Origin: Mucilaginibacter sp. cycad4
GTDB lineage: Bacteria; Bacteroidota; Bacteroidia; Sphingobacteriales; Sphingobacteriaceae
NCBI RefSeq assembly: GCF_034263275.1
Contig: NZ_CP139559.1
Coordinates: 3,472,001 to 3,536,000 of the forward strand
Direction of reading: 5' to 3'
DNA: 64,000 bases
Shown here: one piece after another, positions 42,913-51,740 of the stretch
How the letters are laid out: every line of letters starts with the position of its first letter
How positions within the stretch are numbered: position 1 is the stretch's first letter
Made by a program: the position numbers and the translations under genes
Notes under the pieces: model-generated
What the model was told of the DNA's origin: nothing
Seen by the model: the letters and a program-made list of their open reading frames with translations, nothing else
Database searches by the model: none

Positions 42913-45276
42913 ATGCTTTACCCCCAAAATAGTGTAGATAAGCTGGGTTTTACCGAAATAAAAGAACTGATAAAAGCGCATTGCCTGAGCGAAATGGGTC
43001 AACAAATGGTTGACAAGATCCAGGTGATGAGCAATTACGACCAGATCCATAAATTCCTGAACCAGGCAAACGAGTTTAAGAATATCCTGGTTAATGATGA
43101 GGCCCTGCCCATCCAGCATTTTTTCGATATAAAGTCCCTTGCCAATAAAGCCCGTATAGAGGGCGTTTTTTTAAGCGAAGAAGAATTTTACCAGGTACAG
43201 GCTTCGCTGAATACAGTCTTTGCCGTTATAGCGTACTTTAACGAACGTGAAGGTTTGTACCCAAATCTTGAAGCCCTTTTTGAGCACCTGCCTATTGAAA
43301 AGGCTATCCTTAAAAAGATAGACGCCGTGATTGATCAAAAAGGCAAGATTAGGCCCAATGCATCGCGCGAGCTGATGGAAATAACCACAGGCATTGCCAA
43401 AGCCGAGCAGGAAGCCCGTAAAAAGATTGATATGGTTTTTAAAAATGCCACATCAAACGGCTGGGCTGCCGATGGTTCATTAACTGTACGTGATGGCAGG
43501 CTGGTGATCCCGCTACTGGCCGAAAACAAACGCAAGCTGAAAGGCTTTGTGCATGACGAGTCAGCCTCGGGGCAAACGGTGTACATTGAGCCCGAAGAGG
43601 TTTTTGTACTCAACAACCGCATCCGGGACCTGGAGTTTGAACGCCGCCGCGAGATAGTAAAAATCCTGACCGCCCTAACTACCGAATTAAGGCCGTATGT
43701 CCCCCTGCTACTCTCCTATCACGGCCTGTTAACCAAACTTGATTTTGTACGCGCCAAAGCGTTGTTTGCCATTGACATTGAAGCCGAAATGCCGCAGGTA
43801 GTCAACGAAGCCAGGGTTAAGCTGTATAATGCACGTCACCCCTTGCTGTTCCTGAATTTTAAGGCCGAAAAGAAAACGGTTGTTCCGCTCAATATGCAGA
43901 TAGACGAAGGTACCCGCATCATCGTAGTATCCGGTCCCAACGCGGGCGGTAAATCTGTTTGTATGAAAACCGTTGGCCTGTTGCAAATGATGGTGCAGGC
44001 CGGTTTACTGATCCCCGCCGATGAAGCCAGCGTTGTGGGTGTATTTAAGCAGCTTTTTGTTGATATCGGTGATGACCAGTCGATAGAAAGTGATTTGAGT
44101 ACGTACAGTGCGCACCTATCCAAAATGAAAAACTTTGTGGAGCAGGCCAACGGCAAAACCCTTATCCTGATAGATGAGTTTGGTACCGGTACCGATCCGC
44201 AATTTGGCGGCCCGATTGCCGAAGCCGTGCTCGAATCGCTTAATCAAAAAAAGGTTAAAGGTATGGTAACCACCCACTATTCCAACCTTAAAATATTCGC
44301 CAGCAATACCGAGGGTATCGAGAATGCATCGATGCTTTTCAATAACATTGAGATGAGGCCACTTTACCAATTGGAGATTGGCAAGCCCGGCAGCTCATAT
44401 GCTTTTGAGATCGCACAGAAAATAGGCTTACCACAAAACGTGCTTAACCTCGCCAAAAACAAAATAAGCGAGGGGCAAAAAAAGGTTGATACCCTGTTAG
44501 TTGACCTGGAGCGCGAAAAACGTTCTATTTTTGACACCAAACAAAAACTGGATAAGCAGCAGCGCAAGGTAAATGAGCTCCTGGCCGAAAACGAGAAACT
44601 GAAAAGATATCTCGAAGAAAACCAACGTTCCCTCATCAGGGAAGCTAAAGACCAGGCTAAGAATATTATCCTGAACGCCAACAAGCTGGTTGAAAACACC
44701 ATATCCGAAATTAAGAGCAGCAACGCTGATAAGGAGAAAACCCGCCAGCTGCGCGAAAACCTAAATGTTGAACTTAAAAAAAACACAGTCAAAGTAGAGA
44801 CACCGAAGCCTGCTGCGCCTGCTGATGAGGAACTAAAACCGGGCGACTGGGTGAAACTCACCGACTCGGAAACCACGGGCCAGGTGATAGAGATCATTAA
44901 AGAAAATGTGGTGATTGCCATAGGCGATTTGCGTACGGTTGCAAAAAAGAAACGGGTGATCAAGGTTTCCAAATCATCGGTCCCTAAAGAGATCAGGCGT
45001 AATTTCAGTGCACAAACCAATGATATGGCCAGCTTTAGTCCGGAGATTGATGTGCGGGGCCAACGTACCGAAGATGCGCTGCATGCCATTGAAAAACTGT
45101 TTGACCGTGCCCTGATGATGGGCTTTAACAACCTCAAGATCATTCATGGTAAAGGCGATGGCATTTTACGTAAAATGATCAGGCAGTACCTCAAAAAGTA
45201 TGAACAGGTTGACCGTATGGAAGATGAGCATGCCGACCGTGGCGGAGATGGAATAACTTATGTATATTTGAAGTAA
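42913..45276 (+). CDS. mutS2: MutS2 family ATPase with Smr domain
   Basis: A 787-residue MutS2. Core domain and clamp in the N-terminal half (GRLVIPLLAENKRKLKGFVHDESASGQTVYIEPE), Walker A GPNAGGKS at 341-348, Walker B with LILIDEFGTGTDP, then a long coiled coil (~520-620) and a C-terminal Smr nuclease domain (~712-787, DVRGQRTEDALHAIEKLF...KIIHGKGDGILRKMIRQYL). MutS2 acts in ribosome rescue by splitting collided ribosomes and in suppressing recombination, not in mismatch repair. The HGKG loop of Smr is intact. It shares a transcript with DUF4296. Confidence 0.96.
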   Translation: MLYPQNSVDKLGFTEIKELIKAHCLSEMGQQMVDKIQVMSNYDQIHKFLNQANEFKNILVNDEALPIQHFFDIKSLANKARIEGVFLSEEEFYQVQASLNTVFAVIAYFNEREGLYPNLEALFEHLPIEKAILKKIDAVIDQKGKIRPNASRELMEITTGIAKAEQEARKKIDMVFKNATSNGWAADGSLTVRDGRLVIPLLAENKRKLKGFVHDESASGQTVYIEPEEVFVLNNRIRDLEFERRREIVKILTALTTELRPYVPLLLSYHGLLTKLDFVRAKALFAIDIEAEMPQVVNEARVKLYNARHPLLFLNFKAEKKTVVPLNMQIDEGTRIIVVSGPNAGGKSVCMKTVGLLQMMVQAGLLIPADEASVVGVFKQLFVDIGDDQSIESDLSTYSAHLSKMKNFVEQANGKTLILIDEFGTGTDPQFGGPIAEAVLESLNQKKVKGMVTTHYSNLKIFASNTEGIENASMLFNNIEMRPLYQLEIGKPGSSYAFEIAQKIGLPQNVLNLAKNKISEGQKKVDTLLVDLEREKRSIFDTKQKLDKQQRKVNELLAENEKLKRYLEENQRSLIREAKDQAKNIILNANKLVENTISEIKSSNADKEKTRQLRENLNVELKKNTVKVETPKPAAPADEELKPGDWVKLTDSETTGQVIEIIKENVVIAIGDLRTVAKKKRVIKVSKSSVPKEIRRNFSAQTNDMASFSPEIDVRGQRTEDALHAIEKLFDRALMMGFNNLKIIHGKGDGILRKMIRQYLKKYEQVDRMEDEHADRGGDGITYVYLK

Positions 45277-45326
45277 ACGTAACGTTAAAAAAGTTATTCA
45301 AGATAAAATTAAAAAGGGTTGTAAGA

Positions 45327-45384
45327 CTGAGCCTGTCGAAGACTCGCGCGTAGAGGCCTGACCACCATGCTTCGACGGGCTCAG
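45327..45384. repeat. Repeat family G: CTGAGCCTGTCGAAG inverted repeat
   Basis: CTGAGCCTGTCGAAG (45327-45341) and its near-complement CTTCGACGGGCTCAG (to 45384) surround ~28 bp. A common intergenic repeat type in many bacteria of this group. It sits 50 bp after mutS2. Confidence 0.8.
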
Positions 45385-45404
45385 CATGACATCCTTATTA
45401 ACCA

Positions 45405-45486
45405 CGTTATTACGAGGTGCGAAGCAATCCCAAGCTATACAGGGTGGCTCTGTAAATCGGGGATTGCTTCGTTCCTCGCAATGACG
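45405..45486. repeat. Repeat family B, copy 2
   Basis: An inverted repeat beginning CGTTATTACGAGGTGCGAAG and ending TTCGTTCCTCGCAATGACG. The central part, TATACAGGGTGGCTCTGTAAA, matches the centre of other copies. Confidence 0.85.
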
Positions 45487-45527
45487 TAATTTTTTGATCC
45501 CATTTCAACCTTAACTTATTTCAAAAT

Positions 45528-45890
45528 ATGTCTTTAAAATCTATTGCGCCCATGTTATACACCCGGCAGGTACGGGAAAGTGTTGATTTTTATATTAATA
45601 ACCTTGGTTTTACCTGTATTGGCTATGATGAGGACTGGGGCTGGGCTACGGTAAGCCGTGATGATATTGAGATCATGCTGGCTTTGCCTGTTGATAATGC
45701 ATCGTTCACCGTACCCAAATTTACCGGCTCTTTCTATATCCGTACCGATAAAGTTGATCTTTTGTGGAGCGAACTGAAAGACAGGGCGGTGATTTGTTAC
45801 CCCATTGAAGATTTCAATTACGGCATGCGCGAGTTTGGTGTTTTTGATTATAATGGTTACCTGCTGCAGTTTGGGATGCCCATTGAATGA
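45528..45890 (+). CDS. VOC family protein (bleomycin-resistance-like)
   Basis: A 120-residue glyoxalase-fold protein: first module SIAPMLYTRQVRESVDFYINNLGFTCIGYDED, second module FTGSFYIRTDKVDLLWSELKDRAVICYPIEDFNYGMREFGVFDYNGYLLQFG. The Glu-ligand end (FDYNGYLLQFG) is modified, as in binding-type members. Function is unknown. It is transcribed alone between repeats. Confidence 0.85.
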   Translation: MSLKSIAPMLYTRQVRESVDFYINNLGFTCIGYDEDWGWATVSRDDIEIMLALPVDNASFTVPKFTGSFYIRTDKVDLLWSELKDRAVICYPIEDFNYGMREFGVFDYNGYLLQFGMPIE

Positions 45891-45907
45891 TAACCAGATA
45901 AAAAAGG

Positions 45908-46244
45908 CGAGGCACGAGCGATTCCCCTCTTGAGAGGGGCGGAGGGGTGTGTTTCTACACTTTGCTTATCGATTGCAGAAACACACCCCTGCTACCGCTC
46001 TTTCCTCCGCGCCCCCTCTCAAGAGCAGGGCTGTTGCATTCTATTTTTAACTTCTTAATAAAACACCTGCCCGGTCAAGCGTCTACGCTTGACTGCTGCC
46101 ATTCGTGAGCGTCCACGCTCGCGTTATAATGTTAAAAAGTAAGCGTGGACGCTTACCTGAGATATAATTCAAGCGAAAGACGCTTGAACTTGCGAAGAAA
46201 ATAGTAGCATGCAACAGCCCTGCTCTCAAGAGGGGATTTTTTTG
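45908..46244. repeat. Repeat family D, copy 4, interrupted by a MITE
   Basis: Begins GAGCGATTCCCCTCTTGAG, contains GAGGGGTGTGTTTCTAC and reversed GCAGAAACACACCCCTGC, reaches CCCCTCTCAAGAG at 46025 and resumes at 46223 as CTCTCAAGAGGGGATTTT. It occupies most of the 45891-46299 gap, which has no supported gene. Confidence 0.75.
46026..46222. mobile_element. MITE-like element, copy 2, with 10-bp target duplication
   Basis: A 197-bp element with terminal repeats starting CAGGGCTGTTGCAT at both ends (less perfect than copy 1). It is flanked by CTCTCAAGAG at 46016-46025 and 46223-46232. The same four internal palindromes are at 46077-46090, 46107-46120, 46140-46155 and 46168-46188. The flank differs from copy 1 by one base, and the same change is present on both sides, as expected for a true target duplication. 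Confidence 0.75.
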
Positions 46245-46250
46245 CTGCAT

Positions 46251-46258
46251 TACTTTTG
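46251..46258 (+). promoter_or_regulatory. -7 box of the esterase gene
   Basis: TACTTTTG matches TAnnTTTG, with a ~40-nt leader before the ATG at 46300. It lies 7 bp after the right end of repeat D copy 4. Confidence 0.45.
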
Positions 46259-46299
46259 TATAAGTTTCCTATTTTTAGGGCAGCCAAACCCTGATAAAA

Positions 46300-47385
46300 A
46301 TGCGCAAATTATATTTTCTTGTACTTTTCATTGCATTTACCGGTTCAATAACAAGCTGTGCCGCTCAAAATATTATTTTAAAGAGCAAAGATCAGCGCAT
46401 CCGTTACACCGGGCGGATCAATCAAACCGATGAAGCTGCCGAACTATACTGGACGGGCTCATCCTTAAAAATCAACTTTGACGGAACAGGGGCCTCGGCC
46501 CTGATGCAGGACGAACGCGGTGAAAATTACTATACTATCATAGTTGATGGTAAGGTGATCAATACCATTCACCCGGATAATACCAAACAAACTTATACCC
46601 TTGCCGAAAACCTGCCCACCGGTAAGCACACGCTTGAGCTGTTTAAACGTACCGAATGGGACAAGGGCAAAACCTTTTTCTACCAGTTTACCTTGGCTAA
46701 AGATGCCACCGCCCTTCCCCCACCGGAGGCCAAAAAACGTAAGATCGAATTTTTTGGCAATTCTATTACCTGCGGTTATGCCGATGAAGACACCACCGGG
46801 CAGGACCGCGGCAGCGCCCCTTATGAAAACGGTTACCTGAGCTATGCTGCCCTGACAGCCCGTCATTTTGATGCACAGTATGTTTGTACGTCAAAAAGCG
46901 GCATTGGCATCACGGTGAGCTGGTTCCCGCTCATTATGCCCGAAATGTATAACCGCCTTGATCCAACAGACCCAACAAGCACCTGGAATTTCAAAAAGTA
47001 TACGCCTGATGTGGTAGTGATCAACCTGTTTCAAAATGATTCGTGGATTGTAAACCAACCCAACAACCCACAGTTTAAAGAGCGTTTTGGCAGTAAAGCC
47101 CCCGAGCCTGAGCAGATCATTAAAACGTATAAAGAGTTTGTGAAAAATATCCGCAAGGTGTATCCAAAAGCGCAGATCATTTGTGCGCTGGGCAGTATGG
47201 ATGCAACCAGGGCAGGTTCGCCATGGCCGGGATATATTGAAAAGGCAGTTGCAGCCTTAAACGATAAACAAATTTATACTCATTTTATTCCGTACAAAAA
47301 TACGCCCGGTCACCCGAGTATTAAAGAGCAGCAAGCCATGGCCGATGATTTGATTGCTTTTATGGAGAAGACTGTTAAATGGTAG
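46300..47385 (+). CDS. Secreted SGNH/GDSL esterase, CE2-like
   Basis: A 361-residue exported or lipid-anchored esterase (TGSITSCAAQ, possible lipobox). Layout as in CE2 acetylxylan esterases: an N-terminal jelly-roll (~28-135, IRYTGRINQTDEAAELYWTGSSLKINFDGT) and a C-terminal SGNH domain with nucleophile Ser155 in FFGNSITCGYA. Later blocks are FQNDSW and the catalytic His in TPGHPSIKEQQAMA. It probably deacetylates plant polysaccharide and complements the glycosidases. It is transcribed alone. Confidence 0.87.
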   Translation: MRKLYFLVLFIAFTGSITSCAAQNIILKSKDQRIRYTGRINQTDEAAELYWTGSSLKINFDGTGASALMQDERGENYYTIIVDGKVINTIHPDNTKQTYTLAENLPTGKHTLELFKRTEWDKGKTFFYQFTLAKDATALPPPEAKKRKIEFFGNSITCGYADEDTTGQDRGSAPYENGYLSYAALTARHFDAQYVCTSKSGIGITVSWFPLIMPEMYNRLDPTDPTSTWNFKKYTPDVVVINLFQNDSWIVNQPNNPQFKERFGSKAPEPEQIIKTYKEFVKNIRKVYPKAQIICALGSMDATRAGSPWPGYIEKAVAALNDKQIYTHFIPYKNTPGHPSIKEQQAMADDLIAFMEKTVKW

Positions 47386-47400
47386 GTAAAACTTAAAAAA

Positions 47401-47535
47401 TGTCATTTCGAAACGAGGAACGAGTGAGAAATCTTATACGCTTCGTTAGTGGGCCTTGTATTTTCGCTTTTCAGGGCATATAAGATTTCTCTTTCGCCCC
47501 TGCGCTCAACCCCTCTCTGCTCAGTCGAAATGACA
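47401..47535. repeat. Intergenic repeat family A, copy 2
   Basis: Begins TGTCATTTCGA and ends with its complement TCGAAATGACA. Inside, GAGAAATCTTATACG faces CATATAAGATTTCTC. It is the better-preserved copy of the element at 6627-6779 and lies between two convergent genes, where it could act as a hairpin terminator. Confidence 0.8.
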
Positions 47536-47565
47536 TCTTTTAATTTATTTTATTCATTTTCATTC

Positions 47566-48123
47566 CTATTCCCCTACCTTCTGCTGATCAGGCACCTCAT
47601 TAGGTCCGGGGATATTGGTTTGCTGCTTTTTGCTGGCATCCCCGTCATCATCCGCAGTTCCTTCCTGGTATTGCTGCTGCGGGTTGGGCTTGCTATCATT
47701 AGTTTCTGTTTGTCCTTCATCCTCATCTGATCGTCCGTTTTGTGATACGTTGATCACATTGCTGTAGTTGGCATTACCTGCCTGGTTAGGGTCTTTAAAA
47801 TTGCTGTTTTCGGGATGTTCCTCGGCAGGCTGGGTGCGGTTAAAGTACTCGTTATCATTGCCCGCCATTTGTGATGGATTATCCTTATCGTTACCTGCGG
47901 GGGTGATATTGTTTTGGCCAAAGTTTTCGCCTCCCATACCATTCCCCTCCATACCCGGATCTTTGGGACTTTTCATTTCCGAACTGCCAAACAGATAGCT
48001 TCGTTTCAGGTCATTTTCGTCCTCATTGCTATCGTCATCTACACGATAAGCGTTGGGTTTGTTTTCTTCATGTTCGGGGCGTTTAAGCTCATCGCTCCTG
48101 AACTCGTCATCTCGTAATTCCAT
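47566..48123 (-). CDS. Hypothetical highly acidic, probably disordered protein
   Basis: A 185-residue protein with almost no hydrophobic residues, rich in Asp, Glu, Asn, Gln, Gly and Pro (DDDSNEDENDL, GGENFGQNNITPAGNDKDN, NPQQQYQEGTADDDGDASKK). There is no signal peptide or membrane segment. It should be intrinsically disordered and may be a stress or desiccation protein, but that is a guess. The ATG at 48123 and an uninterrupted frame of this composition support a real gene. Confidence 0.6.
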   Translation of the reverse strand: MELRDDEFRSDELKRPEHEENKPNAYRVDDDSNEDENDLKRSYLFGSSEMKSPKDPGMEGNGMGGENFGQNNITPAGNDKDNPSQMAGNDNEYFNRTQPAEEHPENSNFKDPNQAGNANYSNVINVSQNGRSDEDEGQTETNDSKPNPQQQYQEGTADDDGDASKKQQTNIPGPNEVPDQQKVGE

Positions 48124-48453
48124 AGGTTTTGATGTTTGATGTATTAATTAATAATACAATTAATTTCCAATTGTTTTATAAAACCTATAAATCGTCTTTC
48201 ATAAAAACCTCTTCTGGCGCAAGTCTTGTGTGCCGGATGGTGTAGGGCTTACTTGTGACCTTCTAATACCTGTATCGTCTTGAAAAATTTACAGCCCAGG
48301 TTCTCCAGCGCCCTTTGCCATCACGTAAAACTTGAGCTAAGACAAATAATATCCTCGGCATTCATAAAACACTAATCCATCCTAATAAGTTATCTACATA
48401 GCGATAAGCTTAAGGCTTATTTTACTTATTTTTATAGCAACCAATTATAATAT
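48124..48453. other. Intergenic region without a recognised gene
   Basis: 330 bp between the disordered protein gene and the divergent CoA-transferase operon. Only a small palindrome, ATAAGC-TTAAG-GCTTAT near 48402-48419, stands out. It should hold promoters for both directions, but no exact TAnnTTTG box was identified. Confidence 0.4.
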
Positions 48454-49158
48454 ATGAATAAAGTAGTTAGTGGTGCCGAGGAGGCCATCCGCGACGTTAC
48501 CGACGGCATGACCCTCATGCTGGGTGGTTTCGGTTTATGCGGATTGCCCGAAAATTGTATTGCTGCACTGGTAAAAAAGGGAGTTAAACAGCTTACCTGT
48601 ATCTCCAACAATGCCGGGGTTGATGATTTTGGGATAGGTTTGTTGCTGAAGCAGCGCCAGGTAAAAAAAATGATCTCATCGTACGTGGGTGAAAACGCCG
48701 AATTTGAACGCCAGCTGCTAAGCGGCGAACTGGAAGTTGAGCTTATTCCACAAGGTACGTTAGCCACCCGCTGTATGGCAGCCGGTTACGGCATGCCGGC
48801 TATATTCACCCCCGCAGGTATTGGCACCGAAGTAGCCGAGGGGAAGGAAGTACGCAATTTTAACGGTAAAGATTATTTAATGGAGATGGCCTTTAATGCC
48901 GATTTCGCCATTGTAAAAGCCTGGAAAGGCGATACCATGGGTAACCTGGTTTACCGTTCAACCGCCCGTAATTTCAACCCTGTGATGGCCATGGCCGGTA
49001 AAATTACCATTGCCGAAGTAGAGGAACTTGTGCAACCCGGCGAATTAGATCCGGATCATATCCATACGCCGGGTATTTACGTGCACCGGATTTTTAAGGG
49101 TGATCATTACGAGAAAAGGATAGAGCACGCAACGGTAAGGAGTAAAGAACAGCAATAA
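48454..49158 (+). CDS. 3-oxoacid CoA-transferase subunit A
   Basis: A 234-residue alpha subunit of a type I CoA-transferase (ScoA/AtoD-like), which moves CoA between succinyl-CoA and acetoacetate or related acids. Signature [38 protein letters not shown] at the N-terminus, later [27 protein letters not shown] and [12 protein letters not shown]. The catalytic Glu is in the beta subunit, encoded 142 bp downstream with a repeat in between. Confidence 0.95.
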   Translation: MNKVVSGAEEAIRDVTDGMTLMLGGFGLCGLPENCIAALVKKGVKQLTCISNNAGVDDFGIGLLLKQRQVKKMISSYVGENAEFERQLLSGELEVELIPQGTLATRCMAAGYGMPAIFTPAGIGTEVAEGKEVRNFNGKDYLMEMAFNADFAIVKAWKGDTMGNLVYRSTARNFNPVMAMAGKITIAEVEELVQPGELDPDHIHTPGIYVHRIFKGDHYEKRIEHATVRSKEQQ

Positions 49159-49172
49159 ATAATACTAACTAC

Positions 49173-49268
49173 CCGTCATTGCGAGGTACGAAGCAATCGC
49201 GAACTGTACAGAGAGACTTGCTTAGCCGCTCTGCTTGTTGGGGATTGCTTCGTACCTCGCAATGACGG
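49173..49268. repeat. Repeat family B, copy 3, inside the CoA-transferase operon
   Basis: An inverted repeat beginning CCGTCATTGCGAGGTACG and ending with its complement CGTACCTCGCAATGACGG, 96 bp. It lies between the alpha- and beta-subunit genes and would form a strong hairpin in the mRNA. Confidence 0.9.
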
Positions 49269-49300
49269 TTGGAGACAAAACACATTTTCAAATTGAATTT

Positions 49301-49957
49301 ATGTTAGACAAACAAGGCATCGCAAAGCGAATTGCGAAAGAAATAAAAGACGGTTACCACGTTAACCTCGGCATTGGCATCCCTACGCTGGTAGCCAATT
49401 ATATCCCCGATACCATGGATGTGGTATTACAGTCCGAAAATGGTTTATTGGGCATGGGCCCCTTTCCTTTTGAGGGAGAGGAAGACCCTGATACTATTAA
49501 TGCAGGCAAACAAACCATTACCATGCTACCAGGCTCGGCTATATTCGATTCGGCTATGAGCTTTGGGATGATCCGCGCAAAAAAAGTAAACCTTACCATC
49601 CTTGGCGCTATGGAAGTATCCGAAAACGGCGACATCGCCAACTGGAAAATCCCCGGCAAAATGGTTAAAGGTATGGGCGGCGCTATGGACCTGGTGGCAT
49701 CGGCCGAAAACATTATCGTAGCCATGCAGCATGTAAACAAAGCGGGCGAATCAAAGCTGCTCCCTCAATGCACCCTCCCCCTAACCGGGGTTCACTGCGT
49801 TAAAAAAATCGTGACCGAACTTGGTGTCTTTGACGTATTGCCCGAAGGCGGTTTCAGGCTCATTGAACGTGCGCCGGGGGTAAGTGTTGAAGAAATAAAA
49901 CAGGCTACGGCAGGGAAGCTTATTGTTGAGGGGGATGTACCGGAGATAGCGGTTTAA
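49301..49957 (+). CDS. 3-oxoacid CoA-transferase subunit B
   Basis: A 218-residue beta subunit (ScoB/AtoA-like) with the catalytic Glu46 in LQSENGLLGMGPFP, which forms the CoA thioester intermediate. The pattern NLGIGIPTLVANYIP and GGAMDLVASAENIIVAMQHVNKAGESKLLPQCTLPLTG fits the family. The ATG at 49301 is the start; an upstream TTG in frame lies within repeat B copy 3. It ends 12 bp before another family B repeat. Confidence 0.95.
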   Translation: MLDKQGIAKRIAKEIKDGYHVNLGIGIPTLVANYIPDTMDVVLQSENGLLGMGPFPFEGEEDPDTINAGKQTITMLPGSAIFDSAMSFGMIRAKKVNLTILGAMEVSENGDIANWKIPGKMVKGMGGAMDLVASAENIIVAMQHVNKAGESKLLPQCTLPLTGVHCVKKIVTELGVFDVLPEGGFRLIERAPGVSVEEIKQATAGKLIVEGDVPEIAV

Positions 49958-49969
49958 TCTGTTGCTCAA

Positions 49970-50053
49970 CCGTCATTGCGAGGCACGAAGCAATCGCGAA
50001 CTATACAAAGTGACTCTGCAAGTCGGTGATTGCTTCGTACCTCGCAATGACGG
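49970..50053. repeat. Repeat family B, copy 4
   Basis: An inverted repeat from CCGTCATTGCGAGGCACG to CGTACCTCGCAATGACGG, followed by TTTTTATT. It lies between the convergent CoA-transferase and uridine kinase genes and could serve as a terminator for the former. Confidence 0.9.
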
Positions 50054-50077
50054 TTTTTATTAGACAGTTTTCAACTG

Positions 50078-50710
50078 TTAAAAAAGCTTCTTTCTCAAAT
50101 CGGCCGAGATCTCTTCAGTTATCACCATAATATCTTCGGCAACATGGGTGTTGTTTGTGATCACGCGGTCGCATTCATCTTTGTAGGGTAACAGGTATTC
50201 TTTGTAGGCAGGCACTACGTGGTTGATCCATTTGTACATCGCATCGTCGTGCGAATAGCCGCGTTCTATCAGGTCGCGTTTAAGGCGGCGTTGCAAGGCT
50301 ATATCCTCATCGGCGTCAATAAAAATCTTCAGATCGAGCAGTTCGGCAATATCTTTAAAATGCAGGATGAACAAGCCTTCCACCATTAAAATGGGCGCCG
50401 GTTTGATCTCTATCATTTTAGGGATAGCATCGGGATTGTTAAAAGTATACTCCTGTTTCAGGATAGCTTCCTTATTTAAAAGCTTGCTGATATCCTGCTG
50501 AAAATGTTCATGATCAATAGTTGAAGGAAGATCGAAGTTGTACAACTTGTTCTCCTCTTTGGTCATGTTATGTGCTACCGGGATGTAATAGTCATCCTGC
50601 GATACGAGGCTTACCTCCTCGGCAGTAAAATGTTCTAAAAAGGACTTCAAAAAAAAGGTTTTGCCCGATCCGCTACCGCCGGCAATTCCAATAATATAAG
50701 GTTTATTCAT
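50078..50710 (-). CDS. udk: Uridine kinase
   Basis: A 210-residue P-loop kinase of pyrimidine salvage, phosphorylating uridine and cytidine with ATP or GTP. Walker A GGSGSGKT at 11-18, the substrate region SQDDYYIPVAHNMTKEENKLYNFDLPSTIDHEHF with the catalytic Asp, and the lid RRLKRDLIERGYS. Its start overlaps the end of the LysM gene by 8 bp, so the two are translated together. Confidence 0.94.
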   Translation of the reverse strand: MNKPYIIGIAGGSGSGKTFFLKSFLEHFTAEEVSLVSQDDYYIPVAHNMTKEENKLYNFDLPSTIDHEHFQQDISKLLNKEAILKQEYTFNNPDAIPKMIEIKPAPILMVEGLFILHFKDIAELLDLKIFIDADEDIALQRRLKRDLIERGYSHDDAMYKWINHVVPAYKEYLLPYKDECDRVITNNTHVAEDIMVITEEISADLRKKLF

Positions 50711-51719
50711 TCGGGCTGCCGTAGCTGATATTTACCTGGAAACGTTTATCTAAAGCACCTAATGCATCGGCTGTGTTTTTGGTCATGATGATGAGCACAT
50801 TTTTATTTACCTCATTATCAGTAAAACGGCCAACCACTTTAGCAAAGGTGGTATGATTGTTCATTGGATTGGTAATTTTAATGATGGTACCTATCGGCGC
50901 GGTGCGGTGCAATACCAGTTCCTTTTTAGGATCCAAGCCGGCATCATCCATCCAGGTAGCTACACCTTTTTCAACTTTTTCGTACAGGCCAAAACGGTTT
51001 GCTTTACCATGGTCGCCGCCGGTTGTATCCTGCTGCGCGGCAACAGCAGTTGAATCGCGCTGCATTACAGGTTGTTTAGCTTCTTCGGGAGGTAAACCAC
51101 TGCGCACATTAATTACCTGGTTAGGCGCTAATGAATCTGAGCTTAATTTATTAAGTGATTTAATATCATCTACCGAAGTATTGAAACGTTTGGCAATAGA
51201 AAACAAGGTCTCCCCTGCTGATACCTTGTATTGCTGCACATTAAGCATGCTTACCTTTTTAACGGTATCAGCCGGTGCCTGCTGTGGTTTAGCCGCAGCG
51301 TTTTGCGCTACAGGCGCAGGTGAGCTAACCGGAGGCTGAACCTGTGGTTTGTTTTGCTGAACAGGAGCCTGGGTAACCGGCTTTTGTTGCGCAGGAGCAG
51401 GAGTTGTAACTACTTGTTTTGCAGGTGCAGTTACTGCAGGTTGTGCAGCAGCTTCGCCCGAAAAAGGTAATTCGGTAGGTACTTTTACAATACCGCCAAT
51501 TTTAAGGGGGGCGTTATTATTGAACTGTATAATGGCTTTAGGGCTGATGTTGTAGCGACGGCCTATAGAGTAGTAATTATCTTTGGGATCGAGCTTGTGA
51601 ACGATCACTTTTTTGCCGTTCAGGTTTTCAACGCCTATCGAGTCGACAAGCGGATTTGCAAAAAGCGATATAGAGAATGTGAGTAAGGGAGTGACCAATA
51701 ATAAAATCTTAAATTTCAT
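50703..51719 (-). CDS. Secreted LysM protein with RlpA-like C-terminal domain
   Basis: A 338-residue exported protein (signal peptide LLVTPLLTFSISLFA). Two LysM motifs bind peptidoglycan: ~40-85 (VIVHKLDPKDNYYSIGRRYNISPKAIIQFN) and ~165-208 (YKVSAGETLFSIAKRFNTSVDDIKSLN). A Pro/Gln/Ala-rich linker separates them. The C-terminal ~90 residues (GLDPKKELVLHRTAPIGTIIKITNPMNNHTTFAKVVGRF) look like an RlpA-type double-psi barrel. It is probably involved in cell-wall remodelling. It overlaps udk. Confidence 0.88.
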   Translation of the reverse strand: MKFKILLLVTPLLTFSISLFANPLVDSIGVENLNGKKVIVHKLDPKDNYYSIGRRYNISPKAIIQFNNNAPLKIGGIVKVPTELPFSGEAAAQPAVTAPAKQVVTTPAPAQQKPVTQAPVQQNKPQVQPPVSSPAPVAQNAAAKPQQAPADTVKKVSMLNVQQYKVSAGETLFSIAKRFNTSVDDIKSLNKLSSDSLAPNQVINVRSGLPPEEAKQPVMQRDSTAVAAQQDTTGGDHGKANRFGLYEKVEKGVATWMDDAGLDPKKELVLHRTAPIGTIIKITNPMNNHTTFAKVVGRFTDNEVNKNVLIIMTKNTADALGALDKRFQVNISYGSPNE

Positions 51720-51740
51720 AATAAATTATAATACAGTAAT

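Noticed and set aside
44364..45143. A 259-codon minus-strand frame opposite mutS2
   Set aside because: Ser/Leu/Phe-rich shadow of the charged coiled coil on the plus strand, with no independent features.
49235..49300. An N-terminal extension of CoA-transferase subunit B from a TTG
   Set aside because: The extension is translated repeat B; the conserved protein begins at the ATG at 49301.
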